From the NCBI RefSeq assembly GCF_000005505.3, contig NC_016135.3, positions 520,001 to 584,000 of the forward strand: a stretch of DNA of 64,000 bases, in the 5' to 3' direction. The first letter of the stretch is position 1, and each line of letters opens with the position of its first letter. A model generated the notes under the pieces. The model had not been told where the DNA came from and searched no databases. It saw nothing but the letters and a program-made list of their open reading frames with translations. Positions 21,930 to 33,356 of this stretch are shown here, piece by piece. The translations under genes and the position numbers were made by a program. This DNA comes from Brachypodium distachyon (lineage: Eukaryota; Streptophyta; Magnoliopsida; Poales; Poaceae).

Positions 21930-24900
21930 ATGAAGCTTAAGATCAACAGCGCCTGCGACCTCAGCTCCATCGCCCTCCTCCACCCCGGTACGGTGAACTC
22001 GGCGCCCAGTCCCCCTTCCTCCATTCAACCCCGGTTCGCCGCTTCCGTTCTGACAAGTGCGCTCGGTTCCGCGGTGCCCGTGCGCTCTACTTTTGGTGGT
22101 ACAGGAGGGCTGGAGAGATCAGCGGCGAAGGGAGGACGAGCGCGCCTGCTGCTTATGCTTCCGCGGCGGCAGGGCATCGGTTCCAGGCGCTGCCGCAGCA
22201 GCAGCCCTTCTCGCTGAACACCGGCGGAAGGGGCGGGGGAATGCCTTCGCAGTCGCAGCTCTTGGAGGCCTCTCTCGGCCAGACCCTTCTCAGCCAACAA
22301 CTCCCCGCACCCGCGCACGATCAGGTCTCCTATATGTTGCTCCCTCCTCTTGCCCGTTTCTACTGAATGCATGGATCGATGGATTCAGTGTTTTTTCTGT
22401 CGGATCAGTGAATCAATTCCCTGGAAAGGTAATCAAGGGTAATTTTTCTCACAATTTTCAACAGTATTTGTTGGTTAGTAGTTACTTCATATGAACATGA
22501 ATCCCCTTGTGCGTGCCCATTCGTGTGTGGAAGAAATAGTTCGAATTCGTAAGCCGAGTATTTGGTCCACAAAATAGTCCAACTTCCAATAATTAGCTGT
22601 TTATGCATATGCAATCTTCATTTTGTGAACTGACTAATCTATTTTGTTGCCACTGTTGTGGTTGCATTCCACCATCTTGGTATCTCAGTTTGTTACGTAT
22701 GTACCGGAACACCACTGTCGGCCAGTTTATTTTAGTCCATGTGTTTTTTTGTTCTGTTGTACTGACGCTCTTATAAATGCAATTTCTATTGACAGCTTAC
22801 TTGTCAATGAGAAAAGATTTATAGTATCTTTTCCCAAAATTGACCTCCATTTTTTTTTTACATTGGTGGCCAGATATTTGGCTTGCACAATGTCTCGTCA
22901 CAGATACCTTCGTTCCCTCCAAATTCAGCTTCTTGTGTACAAGAAGAATCCCAGCAGCAACTGGCAAAAATATCAAACAACACCATCCCTTGGAGGAACC
23001 CCTGTCTTGCAGAGAGTAGATGTAAGCTCTGAAGCCCCAGAACTGCATCTTATGCATTTAACATTTTGCATGAACTTCAGACACAATTGTTTGGTTCACT
23101 TATTTTTATCTCATTGCTGAGCATGTAAACTGGACTTGCGCTTTCTTTTATAGTAGAAAATTCATCGGATGCTTTTCAGTATCTAGTGTGCCTGACTGGT
23201 AGTGTTTCAAACAGGCCAGGTTGCTAATGAGGATGCTGAGCACAGATTTCAGCAGTTGGCAAATTCAGTATGTAGGATAGAGATGGTACTAGACTCGGTA
23301 CAAAATGATGTTATTCAGTTAAACAGATCCATGAAGGAGGCATCACTGGATTGTAAGTCCCTCTAGTTGGCACTGTTAATAATCACAGCAGGTTCTGTTT
23401 TGTTCGTGGACTTGGCAGTCTCATTCTTTTCTCTATTGTTATGTGCAGCTGATAGCATACAACGAAAGGTTGTTCTATTAGATAATTCACTTCAGAAAAT
23501 TGTAAGGACAATTGACGGTTCAGTTTCTTTCCTACTATTTTAGTTTGCACAGACAAATAAGTTTGATATATCCAAACATGTTATCACAGCTTATGGTACA
23601 AGATGGTGAAGCCGGTAGCATACAGCAAAATGATGTTCTGTTAGATAATTCACTTCAGCAAATTGTAAGGACGATTGATGGTTCAGTTTTTTTTTCCTAC
23701 TATTTTTGAGTTTGCACATACAAAAAAGTTTGATTTATCCAAACATGTTATCACAGCTTAAGGGACAAGATGGTCTCAAAGAACTCCTTGAAGGCGGCAC
23801 AAAAAGCAATCCTGATCAGCTGAGTGTTTTAAACTCGCACACCAGCACATTGAGTGAGATATCATCTATCCTTTCAGTCTGGCAAGAAGAAATTCGAGCA
23901 GATTTAAGGCAACTGCATGGTGATATCTTCAGGATTTTTACAAAGGAGATGAAGGTACTTCTTCTGCTGCTATGAGCCTATGACCCACCACTGGTTTTGG
24001 TACCACTCCAATAGGTTCGTTTGTCCTTAAGAGTTATTCTGATGGAGGGCATGTGCATATTGCTGATTTTTTAGTATTAGAAGTTCTCTGTCATCTCCAT
24101 ATGTGTGGGTTCAGATTCATATAAATATATATAAGCTAGTTCCTAAGTTTCTCTATGTATCCCTTTTCTTGAAGGAGCCCTGCAAGCTACCATGCTAATA
24201 CTTGTACCCCTGATGCTGCTTAGAAGGTTTTTCCCTGTTTTTGTTCTTCTGTTTTATTTCTCCTTTTTGCCTAGTTTTGTCTTCTGCCTTGCTGTATAGT
24301 TTTAGGTTCTTCTATTTTTGTCTTTTCTGGGTTTCTGCCGTGTACTTTGTGCCTTCTTAGCGTTTCTCTTCTAATACTTCGCATCTTCTTTCAATTTCCA
24401 TGATTCCTAACATTCAATAATCCCAGCTGGTGCTAGTTAATTTTACCTTTTCTTTATTACAAGTAGATGGTTTTAAAAAACACATACAATCCTGTATATC
24501 ACGTGCCATGTTCAAGCCTCGCCATTTGGTGAGCAGAAAGCAACTAACGTGGTGGGATCAAAATCTTGGTCTAGAATTGCCTGATCTGTTTCTCTTTATG
24601 CAGGGGGTGGTGGGATCAAAATCTTCGTCTAGAATTGCCTGATCTGTGTCTCTTTATGCAGGGGGTTGTTAGAGCTATCAGGTCTCTGAATAGTAGGCCT
24701 GCTGCATTGCAAATGCTGGAAGTGCGTATGCTCATTACTCGACTAACTGAATCCATAAGTCCTTCCTTATCCCTGTCTTACTATTTTTTATGACTTGGCT
24801 AAAGGATCGGAGCTGCTATCCCAATGAAAGAACATGGAGTAGCCAAGTACAAGTAGCAGATGGAAGTCCCCTGATGAACCAGATACCATTAGCAAATGAA

Positions 24901-26883
24901 AGACTTAAGATGAACCAGACACCAGTATCAATTGGAGAACCCCTGATGAACCTAGCAGTGGTGGCAAATGGAAGCCCGCTGATTAACCAATCACCAGTAG
25001 CAAATGGAAGGTCCCAGATGAACCAAACACCAGTAGCAAATGGGAGGCCCCAGATGGACCGAACACCGGTAGCAAATGGAAGACCCCATATGGAGCAAAT
25101 AACGACAAATCTGTAATACTCTAACCTGAATTACTTTGAGTGTTCAGTTGTTAGCTAACTATATTGTTGATAAAGATGACTCATATCATAATCCTTTAGG
25201 ACAATGTGAGATGTTTTACACAGATTCTTAGGTGTGTCCTTCCTGGATAGGGAATGGAGGACTATGCAAAGCTATGTGGTGTGGCCATAAAGCAAACCGG
25301 TCAAAGCAAGGTGGATTGGAGGCACTTGAGATGATTAGAAGCTAGGATATTCTGTAGCACAACTTTTTTTTTTGAAGAATAGCACAACTTATTTTGCATA
25401 CCGATGATTCAAAAGCAGTTCGGAAGGGTTGTGGAAGAGCGTCAATCGCTTGCACTATTTTGTGGTTCTGCTTTAAAAACTGCTGTTAGCTTTGCCAAAT
25501 CTTCTCCTTTTTAGTGAAGGTTTTCTTGCTGTTATTTCGGTTCTCTCCACAATGTTCATCTACTTTGCTTGAATCTATCACAGATTGGATCTTGTTGCAC
25601 ATAGAAGGGGTATCAGAGGCAGAGCACGACATATATACCCTGCATTGCTAAATACTGTATTACTAACAATGGTGGGGAAGTTCCGCAAGATTATATTCAT
25701 GAGTTTTAGTTGTATTACTAGCATGACCCTGTGTATACCATAGATTATGAAGTCTTCACTGTTTTGCTCTTTGTGTCACTGTTAGACTTTGGATTCTAAC
25801 TAGGCTTGCTTGTTATTGCCAGCTTCCCTGCACGTTCAAGTTGTTCTACAAAGGCGGCCGATCCAAAGCCAAATATAGAACAAGGAGATGTAAAAGCAAC
25901 TACTCCAAAGTTGTTTGGTTCAAGCTACATGCTGGCACCTAAACAGGGAGAGGTGCTAAATAGAAAGGTCAATCAACAAGAGCCAACTAAGAAGGTAGCC
26001 ATTTGTAGCTTAACAAATTTGGTATATGATGCCTCGGAGAAACTTAAATCGCTGGATAGTTTAGCTTTAGAATAATGCTTTCAATAATATCTGTTATAGC
26101 AAAAATCACCTGTTGGAAAATATTGCTAATGGTTTTGGGACAATGTCACTGAGTTTCGGTTCTGACAAAAGAACACCACTGAATTTACTTGAACACCTTG
26201 GTGCAGAAGCTGTTACTTTGCATATGTGCCTGTACAGTAGGTTGAAGATTTGCACCACGTTGTCCAATGTGTGATCATGGCTTTGTACTTGTGAATGCAC
26301 AATACAGGCACCTGTCACTATAATGATCGACTCAGACGATGACAGTGAAGGGCACGCTTCCTGGGTGATTCTGAACACAGAACCAGGTACAGTTGATTCG
26401 TTTTTCCTCATGTGTTTCTTATGTCAATTTTGGTTTCTTCCCTCAAAAGAAGATAGAGATTCTGACTGGTAATCATTTAGAACAGAGGAAATCATTGGTA
26501 AGTTCCACTCGTTATTATTAGTTTACATTGCGCCATGTAGGGTCTAGAAAAGAACTAAGAAATATCATTCACATCTCAAAAAGAAAAAGGCTTGAACAAA
26601 ACAAACCAGCTTCTGTATATATGGTGCAGCTGATCTGATGAAGGAAGCCAGCAGAGAGGAGGGCATGCAGCTGCTGTGGAGTGCGAGGAAGAGGAGTAGG
26701 AGGAAAAGGGAGACACGGTGCATTGATGCCACCGCCTTGCCAGATGTAATGAGAGGCAAGAAGAGGATGGGGAAAGCTGCACCAGAAGCACAAGAGGAGG
26801 AGGCTGTTCATGTTGAAGCCATACCAGCGAAGCGGACTTGCCGGCCCAACCCCAAGTATGATGCGGAGCAGTGGACTGCCTGA
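21930..26883 (+). CDS. PAIR1: PAIR1/PRD3 meiotic protein (homologous pairing, double-strand-break formation)
   Basis: Twelve exons were traced: 21930-22033, 22105-22324, 22874-23021, 23215-23352, 23449-23501, 23590-23664, 23757-23954, 24662-24721, 24805-25112, 25823-25994, 26308-26386 and 26630-26883, giving about 602 residues. Landmarks shared with rice PAIR1 are the N-terminus MKLKINSACD, FGLH and SASC near exon 3, the coiled-coil block DSVQNDVIQLNRSMKEASLD, DIFRIFTKEM, VVRAIRSLNSRPAALQM, the acidic IDSDDDSEG and a basic RKRSRRKR. PAIR1/PRD3 is a plant nuclear protein needed in meiocytes for programmed break formation and homologue pairing. Oddities are a duplicated exon (23590-23664), a seven-copy 12-residue repeat in exon 9, a duplicated acceptor before exon 8 and a longer C-terminus than rice. 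The exon 1 donor (after 22033, GTTCGC) is weak and was chosen only because it restores frame. All other joins are canonical and in phase. Confidence 0.88.
23451..23774 (+). repeat. Tandem duplication creating an extra PAIR1 exon
   Basis: Two copies of a segment of about 160 bp lie head to tail (23451-23607 and 23614-23774). Each contains the end of a coiled-coil exon (LLDNSLQ), its GTAAGG donor, the short intron, the ATCACAG acceptor and the start of the next exon (QDG). The result is an additional 75-nt exon (23590-23664, 25 codons) with intact splice sites on both sides that keeps the frame. Confidence 0.85.
24551..24666 (+). repeat. 58-bp tandem duplication of the acceptor of PAIR1 exon 8
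   Basis: Two copies start at 24551 and 24609 and differ at very few positions. Each ends in CTCTTTATGCAGGGGG, so there are two equivalent acceptors (AG at 24602-24603 and 24660-24661). Only the second leads directly into the conserved VVRAIRS exon; the first adds 58 nt, which shifts the frame and soon meets a stop. Confidence 0.85.
24847..25098 (+). repeat. Seven in-frame 36-bp repeats in PAIR1 exon 9
   Basis: The translation shows seven consecutive 12-residue units, from VQVADGSPLMNQ to TPVANGRPHMEQ, with consensus TPVANGRPQMNQ. The later units are most alike, which suggests recent unequal exchange at the 3' side. Confidence 0.88.
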
Positions 26884-27303
26884 GGCAGCCTGATGAGCCA
26901 CATAGGTACCACACAAACTCTCATCTCACAGGATTGGTGCAGTCCTCTTTGTTTTGCTGGTTATCCTGCATTTCTGTCAATTATAGTGTATGGCACCATA
27001 TGGAACATTAATTACACAAGCCTCGAGATGCATTACACTGTGCTGTCGAAGGTATTCAAATAAAGGATGTCATAATATGTCATTGATTTTCTTTTGAGGA
27101 AAGCAGTAATGGCAAGAAAAATAAAGTCCTTTCTGAATCATTTTAATTGTTCTTTACATAAGGTCCACAGGAGGCACAAATTGCAAGCTCATATTTGAAG
27201 AGTTCATTTCTAGGTACTTGTAACATGGTAGCCAGGGAATTTATTTTGTAAGATCCAATATGTGATGCACCAAGGATCCATTTGCATGCTTGCAAGCTGC
27301 AAC
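26884..27303. other. Convergent 3' flank of PAIR1 and the cysteine synthase
   Basis: Only 420 bp separate the two stop codons, so the 3' UTRs of both genes must fit or overlap here. No other feature was recognised. Confidence 0.55.
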
Positions 27304-30300
27304 TTAGTCCACTGGCACTGGCTGCATAGCCTCGGCTTCCTTCCTCAAATCCTCAAACAACGCTGCTGATAAGTATCGTTCCCCCGCGCTCGGATGAACA
27401 GTCTAAAACAACGATGCACTAGTCAGTCAGTCTTCTCAAACTTCTCCATGTTATCTTTTCATACAGTTCACACAGATGGGTATATATGACAATATGACAT
27501 ACCACAATGAGCTTCCCTTTGTTTTCTGGCCTCTTTGCGAGTTCAATAGCTGCAACTGTGTTGGCTCCCGATGATATCCCTACCTGCAAAAAGTTGAGAA
27601 GCTCAGCAGCAATTCAATGTAACCAATACAGTTCCACATTTCCTCGAATAAAATATTCCAGTTTCACATTCCCTCGGATAAAATAATCCAGTTCCACATT
27701 AGCTAATAATAATCTCATCAGAAGTCAGGTCTTCATTGGTTGAGAGCATCAATTATGCTATACATGGATTGAAGATATCAGAAGCAATTATGTTTAGTAA
27801 CTTACCAACAGGCCTTCTTTAAGTGCTAATTGTTGCGCCATCTTAACAGCATCCTCACCTTTTACCTGTTCCATTCTGGATTCAGTAAAGATTTCAGAAC
27901 AGTCAACAAAGAACAGGTCCAATTTGATTCCTTACCTCAAGAACCTTCTCCATTATATCCATGTCCAAAATATCTGGCTTAAATCCCACTCCATTTCCAG
28001 TAATGAGGTGAGGCCCTGCAATTAGGTCCAGTTAACACTAGGAGCATAGAAGCACAAACTAAGATATCTACTATGGAAAAAAGGGAGTAGAAAGCCATAG
28101 CCTACCTGGCTTCCCACCGTTCAGAACATTTGCTTCAGCAGGTTCAACTCCATAGATCTACATACATGCACACAGAGACACCATGTATTTTTAGAAACAC
28201 AAAGTACAGCGAAGATGCCTTGAATTTCACAACATTATTGAGTATAAAGTTTTAGATAACACTTGAGGAACACCTTTGCATTGGGGTTCTTCTCTTTGAG
28301 GTACTTGCCGACCCCAGTGACGGTTCCACCACTCCCGATTCCCATGACGAAAATGTCGACCTGTCCCAGTGTGTCCTCCCATATTTCTGGACCAGTTGTC
28401 TCATAGTGTACCTGGCAATTTTAAATTTTAATAATCATCGTAAAGCAACCAGGAGTCGAATACTTTACTCATTGTCAAAATCAAGAAAAGGTAAACTGAC
28501 CTTCACATTGGCAGGATTCTCAAACTGTTGGAGCATGAATGCGCTAGGATGGTTCTCGTAGAGCTGGGTTGCTTTCCTCACTGTCCCTCCCATCCCTTTC
28601 GCGGGGTCGGTAAGAACAAGCTGCGCGCCGAAGGCCCTCATGACCACTCTCCTCTCAAGGCTGGTGTATGACGGCATTGTGAGAACCAGTTCATACCCTT
28701 TGAGAGCAGCCATGAATGCGAGGCCAATGCCCATGTTCCCTGACGTGGGCTCAATCAATGTGGTCTGTTTTAGAAGTGGTTTACGGTTAGTTATGAATCT
28801 TGCATCGGACGATGCACACAGCCTAATTACGAATCCATATGCAGGTGTGAACTGATTTCTTGCAGAACAGCACTTCTGTAGTTCTTTCCGACAGAACTCA
28901 AACCTGTCAAAACAGGCACATCGAAGGACATGTCTCGTACTATTTGTTGTCATTCCATAGTTTGTGTCATTTCCATGTGAAATCAAGCTCAGTGTTGAAT
29001 GAGTGTGTAAATATAAGTTGTTAATGTCAGTGACACAGGGCTTAATTCCAGTGCCACTTATACCTCTAATGCATTTTAATCCAAAAGCATCACTGACCTT
29101 GCCTGGGGTGATCAACCCCTTCTTTTCAGCATCTTCCATCATTGAAATCGCTGGCCTGGATCATAATGCAGACATATTAATCGCATACTACTCTGGAAAT
29201 AGAGCATGCTTTTTTTGCTCTCAAATATTAGTGCATAATAAATAGGTTATTGATTTTATTTATTTTCCATTTAGGTTGAAGCGTATACTTGTGCACAGGG
29301 AGCGTAAGAAGTCTTTGCCTCTGGTTCCATTGCTAATTGTGCTTTTGAGAACAATACGAATATCTCTAAAATACTAGAGAAAGCAAAATGTAACCATGAA
29401 GACAGTTCTCCTAACATTTATCTACATCAGAATTTAGAATTGGGAGGGGGGCAAAGTTCCACATCGGGAAGCCTGCTAATTGTCTGCTTTCACTAGGAGG
29501 TTTCAGCTAGCTTACAGACATCATAGTGATTTTTTATGTCTAGAAGCTCAAGTGGAACATAACTACACGTATTTCTTCCATCGGATTGAGACTTGTAGCT
29601 TTGAAATGAAATCAACCTTTGCCAATCAAAGGCGGACTAGTCTTGTCTGGACTTTTATATATCTAGAATTCTAAATACACCAATCAGACCATTGCCTGTA
29701 GATATGGATCCCATACACTGCATTGCTTTCCATCACTCTCAGGCAGACAGTAAGATCATTTTATATCCAGCAGTTTAGCCCACTAGCTTGTTTGATTATT
29801 ATTTGTCGAAAGCGACCGGATCAAGGATATTAATATAAGTCAATTCCAGTTGCTAGATCGAGCATAAAGTTATTTGGAAGCTTAATTTCCTCTTAAAATT
29901 AAAATTGTTGCTTGGTATTTATGTCGTGGGGTGGTGCTTACTAAGGATAATTTGGCCAAAAAAAATTAGGGTGGTAGCGAGAAATGTGTTTATTGTGATC
30001 AAGATGAGATCATTCAACATCTATTTTTTCAGTGTCCGATGGTGCGTTTGGTACAGCGAACCGTCTTTGTGACATTTAATTTACCACTTCCATCATGTGT
30101 TACTAGTATGTTTGGGCGGTGGCTTTGGGGTGTTGAGAAAAAATTTGCTTCGCTCATCCTTGTAGGGACTTGTGCGATATGTTGGTCTATATGGAATTGC
30201 AGAAATGATTTGGTTTTCATAACAAGAGAGTGGCTAATTTCTTGCAGGTTGTTCTTTGGGCGTCCCATTGGCTCCGTACGTGGCCCCTATTTCTTTGGAC

Positions 30301-31324
30301 GGAGGCTCAGGAATGTATGGAATCTGGGTGTAACCATTTGGAGACGGTAGCACGGGAGTTATTCAGTCGGTTTGGATGGCGCGCAAGTCTTAGGCTAGAA
30401 AGATTTTGATGTTTCCCTTTCACTCTCAGTTCTTTATCTTTTGTAATCGGTGACATGTATTTTGAATACTTTTAATAATTGGCTGTGTGCATCGATCTAA
30501 GAGGCCGGAAAAGTCCTCATTTTTGAAAAAAAAAGTTGGTAGATGGAGCGGAAGAAAAACAACTGGACCGATCTTCTCCGACCAGGATATTATCATCATC
30601 ATCCGTATCAGAATTGATTCTGTCCACACACACACACACTACTCCAGGATATAGATTATCATCAGTACTATATCGTTCCTGGTACTAAAATACGACGCAC
30701 AGATGCGTGTCACGTGAATAGGAGTTGATTGAACCTGTTAACTGTGTACTGATTTAGTAGCGCTAGTACTCCACTAATTAATGACTGATGTGTGAAATTA
30801 GTCAATGGTGATTGGTGACTAACTAAGTTCCCTGTATTAAGGTAATGAATGAATTGAAGAAATGGCTGACCTGTCTTTGACGCTGAAGGAGGGCTGCAGG
30901 AACTCGAGCTTGGCGGCGATCCGGGCGCCGCATCCCTCCGTCACCTTGTTCAGGTACACCAGTGGCGTCCTCCCAATCAGCTGCATCCATCCCTCCCAAA
31001 AAAAATTAAGGTCAACAGTAATTGGAATCAGAACAAGGGAATCTGTTTATTAGCACTAATGAGCAAGGCGACGTAGAGATTAATTGTTGCATCAGAGAAG
31101 AGAAGAGATTGGGTTTGTTGTACATGGGCGGCCGTGTCTCTGATCTTGAGCGCTGGAAGGATGGGATCCTCCTGCTGCTGTTGCTGCGTGGAGAAGAAAG
31201 GCGAGCCACCGGCGCCGGAGACGACGCTGCCGTTCGCCGTGGATGCTGCTAATAACCCGCCGCTGCCTCCGTGGAGGAGAGACTTCCTCCTCATCAGCCT
31301 CATCACCATCCTCTCCATTCTCAC
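27304..31324 (-). CDS. Mitochondrial L-3-cyanoalanine synthase / cysteine synthase
   Basis: Ten minus-strand exons (31324-31124, 30980-30871, 29155-29098, 28764-28501, 28411-28274, 28157-28106, 28015-27936, 27865-27806, 27583-27503, 27402-27304) join in phase to 380 residues. The first exon (67 aa) is Arg/Ser-rich, starts [19 protein letters not shown] and looks like a mitochondrial transit peptide. The PLP lysine is Lys102 in FSVKDR; TSGNMG binds substrate and GIGSGGT binds the PLP phosphate. SYTSLERR and MGGTVRKA fit the cyanoalanine synthase (CYSC1) branch rather than cytosolic OAS-TL. That enzyme makes cyanoalanine and sulfide from cysteine and cyanide, detoxifying cyanide from ethylene synthesis. 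Intron 2 is long because it contains a LINE fragment. Several in-frame Met codons occur within the first 11 residues, so the exact start is uncertain. Confidence 0.92.
29863..30534 (+). mobile_element. 5'-truncated L1-type LINE in a cyanoalanine-synthase intron
   Basis: The plus strand encodes the zf-RVT-like end of an L1 ORF2 ([19 protein letters not shown]) with stops, then a 3' end GGCTGTGTGCATCGAT...AGAGGCCGG and a poly(A) tail. It matches the last part of the LINE at 47487-49824. Flanking repeats GTTGCTAGATCGAG (29849-29862) and GTTGGTAGATGGAG (30535-30548) agree at 12 of 14 positions, consistent with an old target duplication. It is antisense to its host gene. Confidence 0.8.
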
Positions 31325-32303
31325 TCGCTCTGTCTCTGTGTGTGAAAGAGGGTAACTGCCAAATGGAAAGATGAGACGCGGTTGGTGTGGTCTGCAGCGA
31401 GCCAGTGAGTGAGAGTGAGTGAGTGATACTAGCTAGCTATAAAAGGTAGCCAGTGCCCAGTGGAGGCCGGCGGCTTCATATTATTTATGCATATATCTGG
31501 GGGGAGCTGCAGCTGCAATTTATATTTATGTATATATATAGGAGATTGCATTGCATCTGGTGAAGGATACCACATTCTCGCTCGGTCAATGAATCTGGAA
31601 TGGCTTTCTCCTTTAACTGAGTGGGCGGCGTCTGCCAATTTTCTCATACAAGGTGCATGCATGGCAGCTATATATCTACATGTGTTGGATGCCGGCGGCC
31701 TCGTATACTAGGCTTCCTCGTATGTGCCCACTGCCTGTTGAGGTAAGGAGAAGAATCAAGTTGGCCATCTAATCCTATCAAAAAAATAGTTGGCCATCTA
31801 GTAACTGACATAATGCATTGTCTTTATATTCAACCTTTAGTTTGAGTTACATGTGGCCAAAAGAAAGAAAATTCGTGGACAGACCTGAATCAATAATTCA
31901 AGTCAGACACTACCATGATCCATTTCTTTTCTTCGATTTTTTTACAATACTTTCTTCGGTAAAATTAACTTCACCTATTTGTATCCTAGTAGTATGACAA
32001 ACCCACTTCTTCGCTTTTCCATCAACAAACCCCAATTATATTGGAAAAAATCAGCAATATATTTTGTAATACCTCAAAGAAGGTCTGGTAAATTATAAAG
32101 TTATTTTTATAATTATTTATGGAAAAATGATTTTTTAATAGAAATTGGTTAACAAAACAATAAACAAGTACATGGCGTTGTAGAAAACATGCAGTCAAAC
32201 TTGTCCGATTAATAATTTATAAAGTCACTTTACGGATTTGAATAAGTAGATATTGTATCATTAGAATCTTTTGTAATATTTTTATTGACTGAGTGTCTTA
32301 ATC
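31325..32303. other. Promoter of the cyanoalanine synthase and AT-rich intergenic DNA
   Basis: The part next to 31325 must contain the promoter of the minus-strand cyanoalanine synthase. From about 31800 the DNA is very AT-rich. No gene was recognised. Confidence 0.45.
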
Positions 32304-32813
32304 TTGCCGATCGGATACTCTGCAAATCTAAAACGTCATCTATTTTGGAGCACGACCTACATTATTGTGACATTGCCTCATTTTGATAGTATCGACAAAC
32401 ATGTTAGCAGCTCAATGTTGCCGGCGAGCCAAGAGCATCTAGGAAAAATACCGTCATTTTCAGATGATGTGTCTCCTGATTATCTCCAATTAATTGAGCC
32501 TTTGGCAGACATCGATCCTACAAGGCTAATGAGGTATGCAAAAACATTTAGCATTTGTCTTCGTATATATTTCATCGGTAAGGTTAAATATGTAGCCCCT
32601 GAAGATCTTTTTTCTCAAGATGTGATCAAAATTTGGAGAAACATAACCTCACTGAATACCTGGCCGGCATGTTTTCTCCGAGAGAATACTTTGGCAGATT
32701 CTGGTACTGCGCCAATGCAGGCTAGCAGCTTGCAATTTAAGCTACGGAGTATTAGATTTTTGGTAATTAGCCTGCGCAAACAGAACATACACCAGCAAAA
32801 CGCATGCTACTGA
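32304..32813 (+). other. Unassigned 169-codon open frame
   Basis: This frame is long for its AT-rich surroundings, ends just before the copia element and contains phrases such as PDYLQLIEPLADIDPTRLMRY and APEDLFSQDVIKIWRN. It was not recognised. It could be a fragment of a gene or transposon, or chance; no splice context or promoter supports expression. Confidence 0.25.
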
Positions 32814-32846
32814 ATAATGCAACCAAGTAAATACTTGGTTCTCACA

Positions 32847-32975
32847 TGTTAGAGTTGTAGTTGTATAGCCATGTTATATCCCCATTGTATAAGGGGTTTT
32901 CTGCATATTTGGCACACCTGTACCTGTATATACTGGCCTTTGGCCTCCTGGAAATACAGGTTGCATTTCCTAACA
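32847..32975 (+). repeat. 5' LTR of the copia element
   Basis: A 129-bp LTR, very short for the superfamily, bounded by TG...CA. It differs from the 3' LTR by a small number of substitutions and a few extra bases in the latter. Confidence 0.9.
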
Positions 32976-33356
32976 TGCTATCAGAGCCAGGTTTTGCTTT
33001 TCCACCGCACGCGCAACTCGTGCAAATTGAATCGTTTTCTCTAATCTCAGAATCGATTCCTCTCTAATCTCAGATCGATTCCTCTCTCTGATCGAATCGA
33101 TCGAATCCCGTCAATTCAGATCGAATTGATCTGATCGATTCTGCTGCAGCTCTCTCTTCCCTGCCCGTCCCCGCGTGGCCGCTGCTGAAGTTATCTCGTC
33201 TTGCTGCTGCACGGGTCTTCGTCAGCCGCTGCTGCCTCATGGCTTCTCCCGGCCGCTGGCCCTTTGATCGGGCGAGTCCTCTGTTCCGCTGCTCTGTTTC
33301 TTCGAACAGCAGCGTAGTAGTTAAAAAAAGAAGAAGAAGGAGAAGAAGAGAGAAAC

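Noticed and set aside
22057..22494. Alternative plus-strand frame through PAIR1 exon 2
   Set aside because: The frame giving QALPQQQPFSL and MPSQSQLLEASLGQ matches PAIR1-type sequence and joins in phase to exon 3; this frame does not.
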